Shown here: piece by piece, positions 21,222-28,420 of the stretch
Position numbering within the stretch: position 1 is the stretch's first letter
Layout: each line of letters opens with the position of its first letter
DNA from: a virus
IMG/VR virus record: IMGVR_UViG_3300020202_000141
Coordinates: 1-41,593 of that record
Length of the DNA: 41,593 nt
Strand: one strand, 5' to 3'
Program-made: the position numbers and the translations under genes
The notes under the pieces: model-generated
Database searches by the model: none
Told to the model about the DNA's origin: nothing
The model's input: only the letters and a program-made list of their open reading frames with translations

Positions 21222-21602
21222 TCAGGAGATCGACTTGGTATAAGCCGTGACGGTGACGGTCTGCCCGGAGTTGATGGAGGTGTTGTTGAGCACGAGATCC
21301 GTGGATACGTTGCCGTCCTCGAGGATCGTGCCGCCCGAGGTGGAGAGCGTGTAGCAGCCCGCCGTTCCGCTGGCGGAGGCGGTGGCCGACGGCGTGCCGG
21401 AAAGCGACTTGGAGCCGGCGGCGGCGGTGGACCACGCATCGCCCGTCAGCGTGATCGTGGCGAGAAGCGTGCCGGCGGGCGCGCTGCCCAGAGAGCCCGC
21501 GACGGCGCCCGTGTAGATGCGGATGACGGCGGAGGTGCCCACGGCGGTTTCCCAAGCCTCCAGCATGGAGTTAAGCGTCGTGGTGGCGGTGCGAACGGCC
21601 AT
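21222..21602 (-). CDS. Small structural protein, beta-rich (126 aa)
   Basis: 126 residues: LNSMLEAWETAVGTSAVIRI then YTGAVAGSL, GTLLATITL, AGSKSLSGT, and a C-terminal LNNTSINSGQTVTVTAYT. This order is familiar from small virion-associated proteins encoded among phage fibre genes. The role is structural by context; no enzyme motif is visible. Confidence 0.65.
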   Translation of the reverse strand: MAVRTATTTLNSMLEAWETAVGTSAVIRIYTGAVAGSLGSAPAGTLLATITLTGDAWSTAAAGSKSLSGTPSATASASGTAGCYTLSTSGGTILEDGNVSTDLVLNNTSINSGQTVTVTAYTKSIS

Positions 21603-21629
21603 GGGGGTGTCCTTTCAGAGGGGGGGAGG

Positions 21630-21809
21630 TCAGGGGGTGTCGGTTGTCCAGGCCAGGTGCCCTCTGTGGAAAAACTCCACCAAGGCGGCGAGGACGAGGA
21701 GCCAGAGCGGGGCGTCCGGCTCAAGGGATTGGCGGCAGAGCGTCATGTCGGGACGCCCGCCGGTGAGCGCGTTCACCGCGCGGGAGGGAAAGGCCAGGAC
21801 GACCCACAT
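21630..21809 (-). CDS. Small membrane-associated protein (59 aa)
   Basis: 59 residues from the ATG at 21809, read in the gap after the holin. One hydrophobic segment (APLWLLVLAALVEFF) follows a short amphipathic start (MWVVLAFPSRAV). It begins 4 bases after the stop of another tiny membrane protein gene. It may belong to the lysis cassette (spanin or holin regulator), but no lipobox is visible. Confidence 0.5.
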   Translation of the reverse strand: MWVVLAFPSRAVNALTGGRPDMTLCRQSLEPDAPLWLLVLAALVEFFHRGHLAWTTDTP

Positions 21810-21813
21810 GGGA

Positions 21814-21903
21814 TCAGGCGCAGAGCAAAGCGATCAGCATCCACCCCGTCGCCCCCGCCATGAGGAGCCAGAGGGCACCGGCGAGGGCGTCGAGGGGGCG
21901 CAT
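21814..21903 (-). CDS. Tiny membrane protein (29 aa)
   Basis: 29 residues, essentially one transmembrane helix (LDALAGALWLLMAGATGWM, continuing LIALL). Its ATG lies 3 bases after the holin stop and it ends just before the next small gene, so all three would be co-translated. Likely part of the lysis module; function not shown. Confidence 0.45.
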   Translation of the reverse strand: MRPLDALAGALWLLMAGATGWMLIALLCA

Positions 21904-21906
21904 GGG

Positions 21907-22266
21907 TCAGGCTTTGGCCTTGGCGACCTGATACTGGCGGAAGGCCCACCAGCCGACGCTGACGAGGGTGACAGCGGCGCCGATGGCGGCCTGCGCCATG
22001 TCGCCCTGCATGACGGCGGAGCCGAACAGGGCAGAGCCGCCAGCGTTGAGGGCGATGCGGAGAACCTGCTCGAAGGGGCCGAGCTGCGCGGCGGCGGGGG
22101 TGGACATGGGAGCTTCCTTTCGGTTGTCGTGATTGGCGGTGGTGCGGAGCCCGTCCTGTTTTTTGTGACGGGGGGGCTTCGGGGGCTGGCCCTGCTGGAT
22201 CACGGTCGGGGCGGGAGCCTTGGACCGGGGCGGGCGCTTCGGGGCGGCACGGTCACGGAGGGACAT
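21907..22266 (-). CDS. Holin-like protein, possible dual start
   Basis: The long form (119 residues) has a very basic, proline-rich N-terminus. An internal ATG at 22107 with a good AAGGAAG Shine-Dalgarno gives a 66-residue form starting MSTPAAAQLGPFEQVLRI. The C-terminal part, GGSALFGSAV and AAIGAAVTLVSVGWWAF, resembles the Pam3-gp28-type holin/lysis proteins: two short hydrophobic stretches and a basic end. It is encoded close behind the amidase. The short form is the more likely holin; the long form could act as an antiholin. Confidence 0.65.
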   Translation of the reverse strand: MSLRDRAAPKRPPRSKAPAPTVIQQGQPPKPPRHKKQDGLRTTANHDNRKEAPMSTPAAAQLGPFEQVLRIALNAGGSALFGSAVMQGDMAQAAIGAAVTLVSVGWWAFRQYQVAKAKA

Positions 22267-22269
22267 GGC

Positions 22270-22458
22270 CTAGAAGCGATCCGTCCGGTTCGTCCAAGGC
22301 ACGCCCGCGCGCACGGGCCGGGGCTTGGCTGCCCGCCAGCCGCCGGGGGCCTCCTCGCGCGAGAGCGGGAAGGTTGCCGGGGCCGTGTAGGGCCAGGGCT
22401 TGCCGTCGGCGGTGGCGTAGCGCGGCGGCTCGGGGTCAAGGCGGTCGCGGGGGTTCAC
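22270..22458 (-). CDS. Small hypothetical protein (62 aa), GTG start
   Basis: 62 residues from a GTG that overlaps the amidase stop (GTGA). Proline- and Arg-rich: PRYATADGKPWPYTAPATF, ending VPWTNRTDRF. It lies between endolysin and holin. No family is recognised. Confidence 0.55.
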   Translation of the reverse strand: MNPRDRLDPEPPRYATADGKPWPYTAPATFPLSREEAPGGWRAAKPRPVRAGVPWTNRTDRF

Positions 22459-23072
22459 AGGCTGACCCGCTTGATCTGCGCCCGCAGCCGGTCGCCTACC
22501 TCGATCGGATCGCCCGGCGCGTCCATGCCGGGGAGCCAGCAGATGTCCCACTTGCCCCGCTGCTTGATGCCGAGCGTCGGCTGGATCTCCGCGTGGGTGA
22601 GCACCGAATAGCGCGTCACGGGGATGTCGAACTCGGCGCAGATGCCCTTGACCACGCGCGCCATGGCCGCCTGCTGGATCGCCCGAACCGGGAACGCCCC
22701 CGCCGTGAACGGCCGCTCCACCGCCCCCGCCATGGCGCAGAGCGACACGGCGACGGCCCCGGTGTTGGCGTTGAGCGTGTGGGCTAGCCGCGTCTCCGGC
22801 TGGTGCGCCCATTCCACCGAACCGTCGCCATGGATCAGGACGTGGTAGTGCTTGCGGTCGAGCGCCGACGGCTTGTGCGGGCCGCCCGACCAGTGAAGGT
22901 GAATGCGGGTGATCCCCGAGGCGTGGATGAACGGCAGGCCCTTCTTTCCCTGCGCATTGGCGGCCTTGGCAACGGCCTCCTGCGTGCGGCGGCCGTCCAC
23001 CCCGTCGATGGGGCCGGGGTCGAAGCCCAAGGCGGCGGCGCGGGCCTGCCGGGCGCGGACATCAATGGTCAT
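22455..23072 (-). CDS. N-acetylmuramoyl-L-alanine amidase (endolysin)
   Basis: 205 residues. Residues 1-40 look like a short peptidoglycan-binding repeat (LGFDPGPIDGVDGRRTQEAV). The amidase_2 catalytic domain follows: HLHWSGG (H58/H60), KHYHVLIHGDG, LAHTLNANTGAVAVSL, LTHAEIQP (H160) and GKWDICWLPG (D176), supplying the zinc ligands. It cleaves the lactyl-Ala bond of peptidoglycan at lysis. No signal peptide is present, so it needs the nearby holin for release. Confidence 0.85.
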   Translation of the reverse strand: MTIDVRARQARAAALGFDPGPIDGVDGRRTQEAVAKAANAQGKKGLPFIHASGITRIHLHWSGGPHKPSALDRKHYHVLIHGDGSVEWAHQPETRLAHTLNANTGAVAVSLCAMAGAVERPFTAGAFPVRAIQQAAMARVVKGICAEFDIPVTRYSVLTHAEIQPTLGIKQRGKWDICWLPGMDAPGDPIEVGDRLRAQIKRVSL

Positions 23073-23076
23073 GCGC

Positions 23077-23148
23077 TCACCCGAAGTCGGAGAAGAACAA
23101 CCGACGACGGCGGAACAGCCGACGCCAGAGAGGCGGGAGACGGGTCAT
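23077..23148 (-). CDS. Possible 23-aa basic leader peptide
   Basis: A short frame with an AGAGG Shine-Dalgarno five bases before its ATG, ending 4 bases before the amidase start. The peptide is strongly basic (WRRLFRRRRLFF). It may only couple translation into the endolysin gene. The interval 23152-23313 upstream has several GC hairpins (for example GGGGCGG/CCGCCCC) and no gene. Confidence 0.3.
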   Translation of the reverse strand: MTRLPPLWRRLFRRRRLFFSDFG

Positions 23149-23313
23149 CAGTCCTCTTGACGGTTGGGGGTGGCGGTTTAGCTGGCGCCGGGAAGCCCGG
23201 GGTGCCGGGCAGAGCACATTGCCGTCGAGGAGGACGGCCAGGGGCGGTCGGTCGCGACTTCCGCCCCGACGAACCTGGCGGGGGTGTGGGTGCGTCCCGC
23301 CCCCGTGCCGGGG

Positions 23314-24414
23314 TCAGGCGATGCCGACGCGGGCGCTGGCGACCTTGCCCAGGTCCCGGTGATGCGTGACCGAGATCAGCGCGCGGTCGCCCTGTGGAAA
23401 CCGCGAGGCCGCATAGCCATCCCGGGGGATGATCGTTCCCACGCTTTCACAGCGAAGCCCGCCCACCTGCTTGACCTGAAACTGGTGAATGTGACCGCTG
23501 TAGGCGGTGCGGAAGCGTGTCCGGCCCCAGATGGCGGCATGGTCGGCGGCGACATAGTGGGCCAACTGCTCGGGCCGCAGGCGGTCGCCGTGGTGCGTCA
23601 CGATCATGTTGAGGCCGAACTGGTGGACGTAAACCTCCCCCGCGTTCTGCACGATCTGGACGCCCGGCGTGTCCCGGTAGTGCTCAGCCAGCGCCAGCGT
23701 CACCGCATGATGGGCGTGCTCATCGTGGTTCCCCCGGCTGCCGCGATAGATGACCTTGGGATAGCGGGCCCGGAGCGCGTCGATGGCGGCCTTCATGGTC
23801 GCCACGCCGCGCCGCAGCACCTTGAAGTAGCGACCGTCAGCGTCGAGTTGGTGGTGACTGGCCGGCGTGACGTTGCGCTGGTCGTCAATGTGGAGCAAAT
23901 CGCCCAACTGTGCGAGGATCGCCGTCCCCGCGTCCGGGCTGACACTGACAAGCCGGTCGAAGGCGTCCGCGAACACCCGCCCGCTGATCTTGGCGTCCCA
24001 GTCCGCTCCCCCCTCCTCGGCGTCAGCGAGCATCCCCACATGCAGGTCGGTGACGGGAAACACTGTCAGGAATGCTGACGGCCCGTCCGGCTGTTCCATG
24101 GGCGCCGCCCGCGGCAACTCCCCCAGCCCCGCCTTGAGCGCGTCGAGGATGCCCATGGGGTCCTGCGCGGCCTTGGGGCGACGCCAAAGGATCGACGCCC
24201 CCTTGCTCTTGAGCCAGACTGCATCGGCGCCCTCGGCCCCGATCAAGGCTTCCTTGACCCGATCTGGCTCCTCTGCCTCGGCCCGCTCGGACGCCTCGGC
24301 CTTGAGAAGCATCTTGGACAGGTTGCTGATATCCACGCCCAGCCGCCGGGCTGTCTCCGTCTTGCTGCCCGTCTCCCGATAGAGCCGCAGCGCCTCCGCT
24401 TGGCGAGGGGTCAT
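23314..24414 (-). CDS. HTH-metallophosphoesterase fusion
   Basis: 366 residues. Residues 1-38 are a sigma-like/resolvase-like helix-turn-helix (TGSKTETARRLGVDISNLSK). From about 115 the chain is a calcineurin-like metallophosphoesterase with all metal motifs: D123-L-H125, G171-D172, GNHD at 228-231, H274/H275 followed by GD, and GHIH at 307-310. The enzyme half probably cleaves phosphodiesters, perhaps of nucleic acid given the HTH. It overlaps the small gene upstream by ATGA. Its place between tail-tip and lysis genes is unusual for a DNA-metabolism enzyme. Confidence 0.82.
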   Translation of the reverse strand: MTPRQAEALRLYRETGSKTETARRLGVDISNLSKMLLKAEASERAEAEEPDRVKEALIGAEGADAVWLKSKGASILWRRPKAAQDPMGILDALKAGLGELPRAAPMEQPDGPSAFLTVFPVTDLHVGMLADAEEGGADWDAKISGRVFADAFDRLVSVSPDAGTAILAQLGDLLHIDDQRNVTPASHHQLDADGRYFKVLRRGVATMKAAIDALRARYPKVIYRGSRGNHDEHAHHAVTLALAEHYRDTPGVQIVQNAGEVYVHQFGLNMIVTHHGDRLRPEQLAHYVAADHAAIWGRTRFRTAYSGHIHQFQVKQVGGLRCESVGTIIPRDGYAASRFPQGDRALISVTHHRDLGKVASARVGIA

Positions 24415-24566
24415 GGGGTCTCCCCGTCTTGGGGCGGGCGCTGCGCCGGCTTGTCGGGGAACACGCCCTCCAGGCGGCGCAGCAGCGCGGCGATGCGCTC
24501 GTCTGTGGAGGTCGGCAGGGTAAACGCGAGTCGCAGGACCTCCTTAAAGCGGTCCTGCCCGTTCAT
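24411..24566 (-). CDS. Small hypothetical protein (51 aa)
   Basis: 51 residues: MNGQDRFKEVLRLAFTLPTS, then ERIAALLRRLEGVF and a proline-rich end. Overlaps by ATGA at both ends. Helical; no family is recognised. Confidence 0.55.
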   Translation of the reverse strand: MNGQDRFKEVLRLAFTLPTSTDERIAALLRRLEGVFPDKPAQRPPQDGETP

Positions 24567-24820
24567 GTGTTGGGCCTCCGCATCTCGCCCCTGATCTCTT
24601 GCAGCAGCGCCAGGATGGTCAGCAGCTTTTCGTCCGTGCGCGTGGCGCCGATCTCCAGCGCGCGGATACGGGACTCGCGGTCGCGGGCGCCGCGCGTCAG
24701 GTCCTCCATCTGCTCCTCGACGCGCTCCAGCGCCGATTGTGTGCGGGACCATTGCCAGACGAAGGCGATGAAGCCCCCAGCGATGGTCAGCGCGTTTGCC
24801 ACGCTGAAGGTCGTATCCAT
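24563..24820 (-). CDS. Membrane-anchored coiled-coil protein (85 aa)
   Basis: 85 residues. An N-terminal transmembrane segment (LTIAGGFIAFVWQW) is followed by a long coiled coil (ALERVEEQMEDL, then RDRESRIRALE and DEKLLTILALLQEI). This is the layout of DUF2730-like or i-spanin-like phage proteins. It may take part in lysis or lie under the tail tip as an accessory protein; no lipoprotein partner gene was found. Confidence 0.65.
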   Translation of the reverse strand: MDTTFSVANALTIAGGFIAFVWQWSRTQSALERVEEQMEDLTRGARDRESRIRALEIGATRTDEKLLTILALLQEIRGEMRRPNT

Positions 24821-24841
24821 GGGCGCCTCTGTCGTTTCGCG

Positions 24842-24884
24842 GTCACTGTCCAGGCCTGCCCGGTGCGTCCCGGGTCGGGGTCGT
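24842..24884. repeat. 43-bp direct repeat, copy A
   Basis: 41 of 43 bases match copy B at 25753-25795. It lies immediately after the stop of the gene at 24885-25730 (minus strand) and before the ATG of the coiled-coil protein. With copy B it brackets that gene. Confidence 0.85.
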
Positions 24885-25730
24885 TTAGGCGGGCCGGATG
24901 GCGAGGGCGTGAGCCGTCCAGGCCGCCGTCGAGGTCACTGCCGAGCCCGTAAAGGCCGCGAAGTCCACCGCGCCGCTGGTCCAGCCCGAGTAGATCCCAA
25001 GCGCGAGCGCCATCGCGCGCTGCGAGCTTGCGTGCCCGGCCGGCGCGATCAGCGTGTCATACTGCAAGCCGGAGCCGGGCTGGCCCAGCGTGAACACCGA
25101 GCCGGGCGCGCAGGCGCCCACGCCAAAGGCCAGGACCAAGGCGCCCGATGTGGCGGGGGTGATGGCGCCGGGGTTGGGCAGGGGCGAGCTTGTGCCACCC
25201 GCCCGCACGGCCGCCACGTCCAAGGGCGTCGTGGCGTGGACGCCGCGCAGCACCACGACGATGGAGCCCTCCACCTCGTCCGAGCCAAGCGTGTTGCCGG
25301 TGATCGTGAGCGTCGTGTCAGGCGTGCCGCCCATGACCTTGTGGAACACGACGCCGTAGGCCCGCTGCGTCTGGGCGGCGGCTTGCGCGGTTTCCGTGGT
25401 CCAGCCCGGGTCGCTGGTCGTCAGCGCCAGCGTGGAGGACTGCGAGTTTGCGCCCGCGAACACGAACACCCAGTCGCCTGTCTGCGGGTCGGAGCCCGTT
25501 GTCATGCCGGTCAGGCTGACGGTGCGCGAGATGGCCGTGCGGGTCTGGAGGACGGACCGATGGCCCGCCACCGAAAGGCCCGCCGCCGCCACCGGCCCCA
25601 GCGCGTTGGAGGTGGCCGTGGCCGTGCCGCCCGCGTTGGTGGCGGTCTCGCGATAGGTGATGGTGGCGCCCACATCGTCTGCGGTCAGGACGTAACTGGT
25701 GCCCGTGGCGCCGGGAATGGCTGTCGGCAT
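24885..25730 (-). CDS. Tail protein with partial Ig-like domain (281 aa)
   Basis: 281 residues. The first 45 (IPGATGTSYVLTADDVGATI and TATNAGGTATATSNALG) are the second half of a bacterial Ig-like domain whose first half is encoded in the upstream gene. The rest is a beta-rich domain (GDWVFVFAGANS, VEGSIVVVLRGVH, SGALVLAFGVGA, TAAWTAHALAIRPA) typical of phage tail-tip/fibre proteins. The gene is bracketed by 43-bp direct repeats. Probably structural, with a role in host recognition. Confidence 0.7.
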   Translation of the reverse strand: MPTAIPGATGTSYVLTADDVGATITYRETATNAGGTATATSNALGPVAAAGLSVAGHRSVLQTRTAISRTVSLTGMTTGSDPQTGDWVFVFAGANSQSSTLALTTSDPGWTTETAQAAAQTQRAYGVVFHKVMGGTPDTTLTITGNTLGSDEVEGSIVVVLRGVHATTPLDVAAVRAGGTSSPLPNPGAITPATSGALVLAFGVGACAPGSVFTLGQPGSGLQYDTLIAPAGHASSQRAMALALGIYSGWTSGAVDFAAFTGSAVTSTAAWTAHALAIRPA

Positions 25731-25752
25731 GGAGGCTCCTATGGATCACGCT

Positions 25753-25795
25753 GTCACTGTCCAGGCCCGCCCGGTGTGTCCCGGGTCGGGGTCGT
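25753..25795. repeat. 43-bp direct repeat, copy B
   Basis: Near-identical to copy A (two mismatches). It starts at the stop codon of the gene at 25795-26409 and ends 22 bases before the next ATG, the same placement as copy A after its gene. Confidence 0.85.
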
Positions 25796-26409
25796 CAGGG
25801 GATGGTGAAGGTCTTGGTCTCCAGCGCCGACCAGGCGGGGATGGAGGAGTGCGTCACCACGTCTGTCCACGGCCCGGACGTGCTAGAGCCGGACTGGATG
25901 GTGATGGACGAGGCGGTGAGGTTGGTGTTGCTGGAGTTGGTGATCGCCAGTTCCACCGGGGTGCGCCCTGTGGCGAAGCCGTAGCCGACCGCGTGCGGGT
26001 AGCCCGCGCCGTCCGACTGCCAGTTCGTGCCGGTGTCGCCGTCGAAGGCGTTGGCGGCCACGTTGGTGGAGGACACGGAGGTGGCAAAGGCGGTGCCGCC
26101 CGAATGCGTTTCCGGCACGCCCGCGGCCATGCGGAACTGCACCTCGGACACCTGCCAGAACAGGAAGGAGCCATGGCTGTTGGTGTTGGCCCGAACGCGC
26201 CAGTGGGTCGGGGCCGAGGGCGCCGCCCCCGGCTCCCGATACCACTGCCCCGTCACCGTCGGGCTGCCCGTCCAGACCGCGGGCGCCGTCACCGTGAGCG
26301 TCTGCCCCTGCGTCGCCGTGCCGCTGATGACCGGCGCCGACACAAGCCCCGGCGGGCTCACCGGCCCCGCGATCTGCGGCGACGGCAGGCGAAGGCCCCG
26401 GAACAGCAT
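25795..26409 (-). CDS. Tail protein with discoidin-like domain (204 aa)
   Basis: 204 residues. Residues 20-60 form the first half of an Ig-like domain (PVISGTATQGQTLTVTAPA, then GQWYRE). The remainder is an F5/8-type discoidin-like beta sandwich: FLFWQVSEVQFR, AANAFDGDTGTNWQSD, YPHAVGYGFATG, SITIQSGSSTSGPWTDV, and a closing ETKTFTIP. Such domains bind carbohydrates, fitting a receptor-binding tail protein. The start shares a base with the previous stop. Confidence 0.72.
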   Translation of the reverse strand: MLFRGLRLPSPQIAGPVSPPGLVSAPVISGTATQGQTLTVTAPAVWTGSPTVTGQWYREPGAAPSAPTHWRVRANTNSHGSFLFWQVSEVQFRMAAGVPETHSGGTAFATSVSSTNVAANAFDGDTGTNWQSDGAGYPHAVGYGFATGRTPVELAITNSSNTNLTASSITIQSGSSTSGPWTDVVTHSSIPAWSALETKTFTIP

Positions 26410-27338
26410 CAGCGATACCCGTAGGCGGCCACGAGGCCGGAGGTGAAGTTGCCCGTGCTCCACATCAGGCGGACGCTCTGATGCTGGCCGGTGGCGTTGC
26501 GCCCCCCGGAGGCGCTTGCCATGCCGAAGGTGCTCGTGATGCTGTTCTCGTAGGCCGCATGGGATGTCACCTGCGTCCGGGTGGCGGCATCCTGAGACCC
26601 CAGGACCATCGCGCGCCCCGATATGCCGGCGCCCGCCGCGCTGGAGACCCCGCCCGCCAGCAACACGGCGGACATGCCGCCCACTGCGTTTGCAATCGGC
26701 GAGGAGTCCCGCACCCATTGATAGGACCCGTCGTAATCGCTGGCCCCCGCGTCCATCACGCCCGAGCCGTTGCCCAGGCGCAGCCACAGGTTCGCCCCAT
26801 CGGTCGCCGGCACGAGGTTGTGGAAATGCAGCTCCACCGAGCGATAGGCCGTGCCGAACACCACGTCCACCGCCGAGGTGCCCGCCGATACCGTCGTGGC
26901 CGACAGCGGCACCATGCCGGACTGCGCGTCGAGGTAGCCCTGCGACGGCGGCACCACAAAGGCCGTGCCGTTGTAGATCGCCCCGGTGATCTGCCCGGAC
27001 GTGATCCAGCCCGCCGGAAGCGCCGCCCCCGCGGGCGTCACCGCTGACACCGCGCCGATGCCGTCGAGGTTGATGGTCGTCGCGGCGGTGTTCGCGGCCG
27101 TTGCCACCCACGCCGCCGACTGCCCCGCCACCAGGGCCGTGAGGCTGAGACCCGAGGTCAGGGTGATGGCATTGGCGCTCCCGCCCGCCGTGCAGAACGG
27201 CGCGCCGGGTCCATAGGCGACCATCGCAGCGTTGATCTCGTTCCGAAGCGTCGGGAAGGCGCCCAGGAAGTTGTTCGCGTTGGTCTCAAAGTTCGGGTCG
27301 CCCGTGTAGGGCGGGACGGGAAGCTGGCTGATCGGCAT
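26409..27338 (-). CDS. Tail fibre protein (309 aa)
   Basis: 309 residues. The N-terminus PPYTGDPNFETNANNFLGAF is a typical fibre start found in many siphoviruses. The centre is a beta region (GSANAITLTSGLSLTA, then TINLDGIG). The C-terminal domain (SVELHFHNLVPATDGANLWL, then DYDGSYQW and VRLMWSTGNF) is a common fibre end module. It shares single bases with the genes on both sides (TGATG junctions). Confidence 0.8.
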   Translation of the reverse strand: MPISQLPVPPYTGDPNFETNANNFLGAFPTLRNEINAAMVAYGPGAPFCTAGGSANAITLTSGLSLTALVAGQSAAWVATAANTAATTINLDGIGAVSAVTPAGAALPAGWITSGQITGAIYNGTAFVVPPSQGYLDAQSGMVPLSATTVSAGTSAVDVVFGTAYRSVELHFHNLVPATDGANLWLRLGNGSGVMDAGASDYDGSYQWVRDSSPIANAVGGMSAVLLAGGVSSAAGAGISGRAMVLGSQDAATRTQVTSHAAYENSITSTFGMASASGGRNATGQHQSVRLMWSTGNFTSGLVAAYGYR

Positions 27339-28420
27339 CAGAGGCCCTCGATTTCAAGGCTGGCGATGTGAGCCCCGGCCGCCTCGAGCGGCACGCGCAG
27401 CCCGGCGGTGACGAAGCCGTAAACGGTGGCGGCGCGGTCGGTGATGGACGCGCCCGCGAACCAGACGGCCGGACGGGACTCAAGCTGCGCGATGACGCGC
27501 TTGACGCGGCGCATGTCGGTCACGGGCGCGACCGCGAAGCGGAAGGTCACGGTGTCGGAGTAGACGCGGGGAACAAGGATCGCGTTGCCCCAATCGTCCC
27601 GGTCCTTGCGGCTGTAGCTGTTGAAGCCGATTTCGGTCCCGGCCAGCGTCGCGCCGAGTTGCGTGACATAGCCCAGGGCGATCTCGCCCACGCGCACGCG
27701 CGAGCCGGTCAGCGTGATCTCGATGGTGTAGCCGACGGCGGCGGCGAAGCCGGTCAGCAGAACCTCGCTGTCCTGATCCTCGTCCACCGAGTTGGACGGC
27801 GTATAGCTGAAATACTCCAGCCAACTGTCGATCACGTTGACCACGCCGGAGCCGGTCGAGTAGGACCACACGGTCACGCCGCCGTCCTTGACGACCACGG
27901 AGATCGCCTCGGCCTCGAGGTTGAGGAGCGCAAGGCCCGTGCAGAGCGACGGCGCCGTGAGCGTGTAGCTCAAGCTGCCGGTGGCCGTGGCCTGCTGGGT
28001 TACGGACTCGTTGAACGCCGCCCACTTGTTCGTGGAGCCGACGCGGGTCCAGACCGGGCTTGTGGCGAACACGTCGGAGGCGGGATTGACCCCTGCCCCG
28101 GCCACGCCGGTGGCCTCATAGACGGCATGAACGGCCACGCTGCCCGTCGTGGTGCCGGGGCCGGCAAGGGTCGCCACGCGGCCGATGAAGGCCGATCCGA
28201 TGATGGTCGTGGTGGCCCGCGCCAGCGCGGCGTTCCAGTAGACCTTGGACCCGACGGACCACGTTTCGGCCGAGGACTTGGGCAGGGTCGTCGTGGTCAG
28301 GATCACGCGGTCGCCTGCGGCGTAGGCCGAGCCGGAGGACCAGGCCGCGTAATCGGTTTCCGCCAGCGAGGAGGCGGTCAGGACGGCATCGGTCACGTCG
28401 GCGGGGACGAGGACATACAT
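27338..28420 (-). CDS. Tail tip protein (360 aa)
   Basis: 360 residues from the ATG that shares a base with the tape-measure stop. Residues 20-40 (DYAAWSSGSAYAAGDRVIL) resemble a carbohydrate-binding (CBM5/12-like) element. Residues 50-100 (GSKVYWNAALARATTTI, then TTTGSVAVHA) resemble the DUF2190 decoration protein encoded at 34386. The remainder is beta-rich with VWSYSTGSGVVNVIDSWLEY. By position directly after the tape measure it should form part of the distal tail or tip. Confidence 0.7.
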   Translation of the reverse strand: MYVLVPADVTDAVLTASSLAETDYAAWSSGSAYAAGDRVILTTTTLPKSSAETWSVGSKVYWNAALARATTTIIGSAFIGRVATLAGPGTTTGSVAVHAVYEATGVAGAGVNPASDVFATSPVWTRVGSTNKWAAFNESVTQQATATGSLSYTLTAPSLCTGLALLNLEAEAISVVVKDGGVTVWSYSTGSGVVNVIDSWLEYFSYTPSNSVDEDQDSEVLLTGFAAAVGYTIEITLTGSRVRVGEIALGYVTQLGATLAGTEIGFNSYSRKDRDDWGNAILVPRVYSDTVTFRFAVAPVTDMRRVKRVIAQLESRPAVWFAGASITDRAATVYGFVTAGLRVPLEAAGAHIASLEIEGL

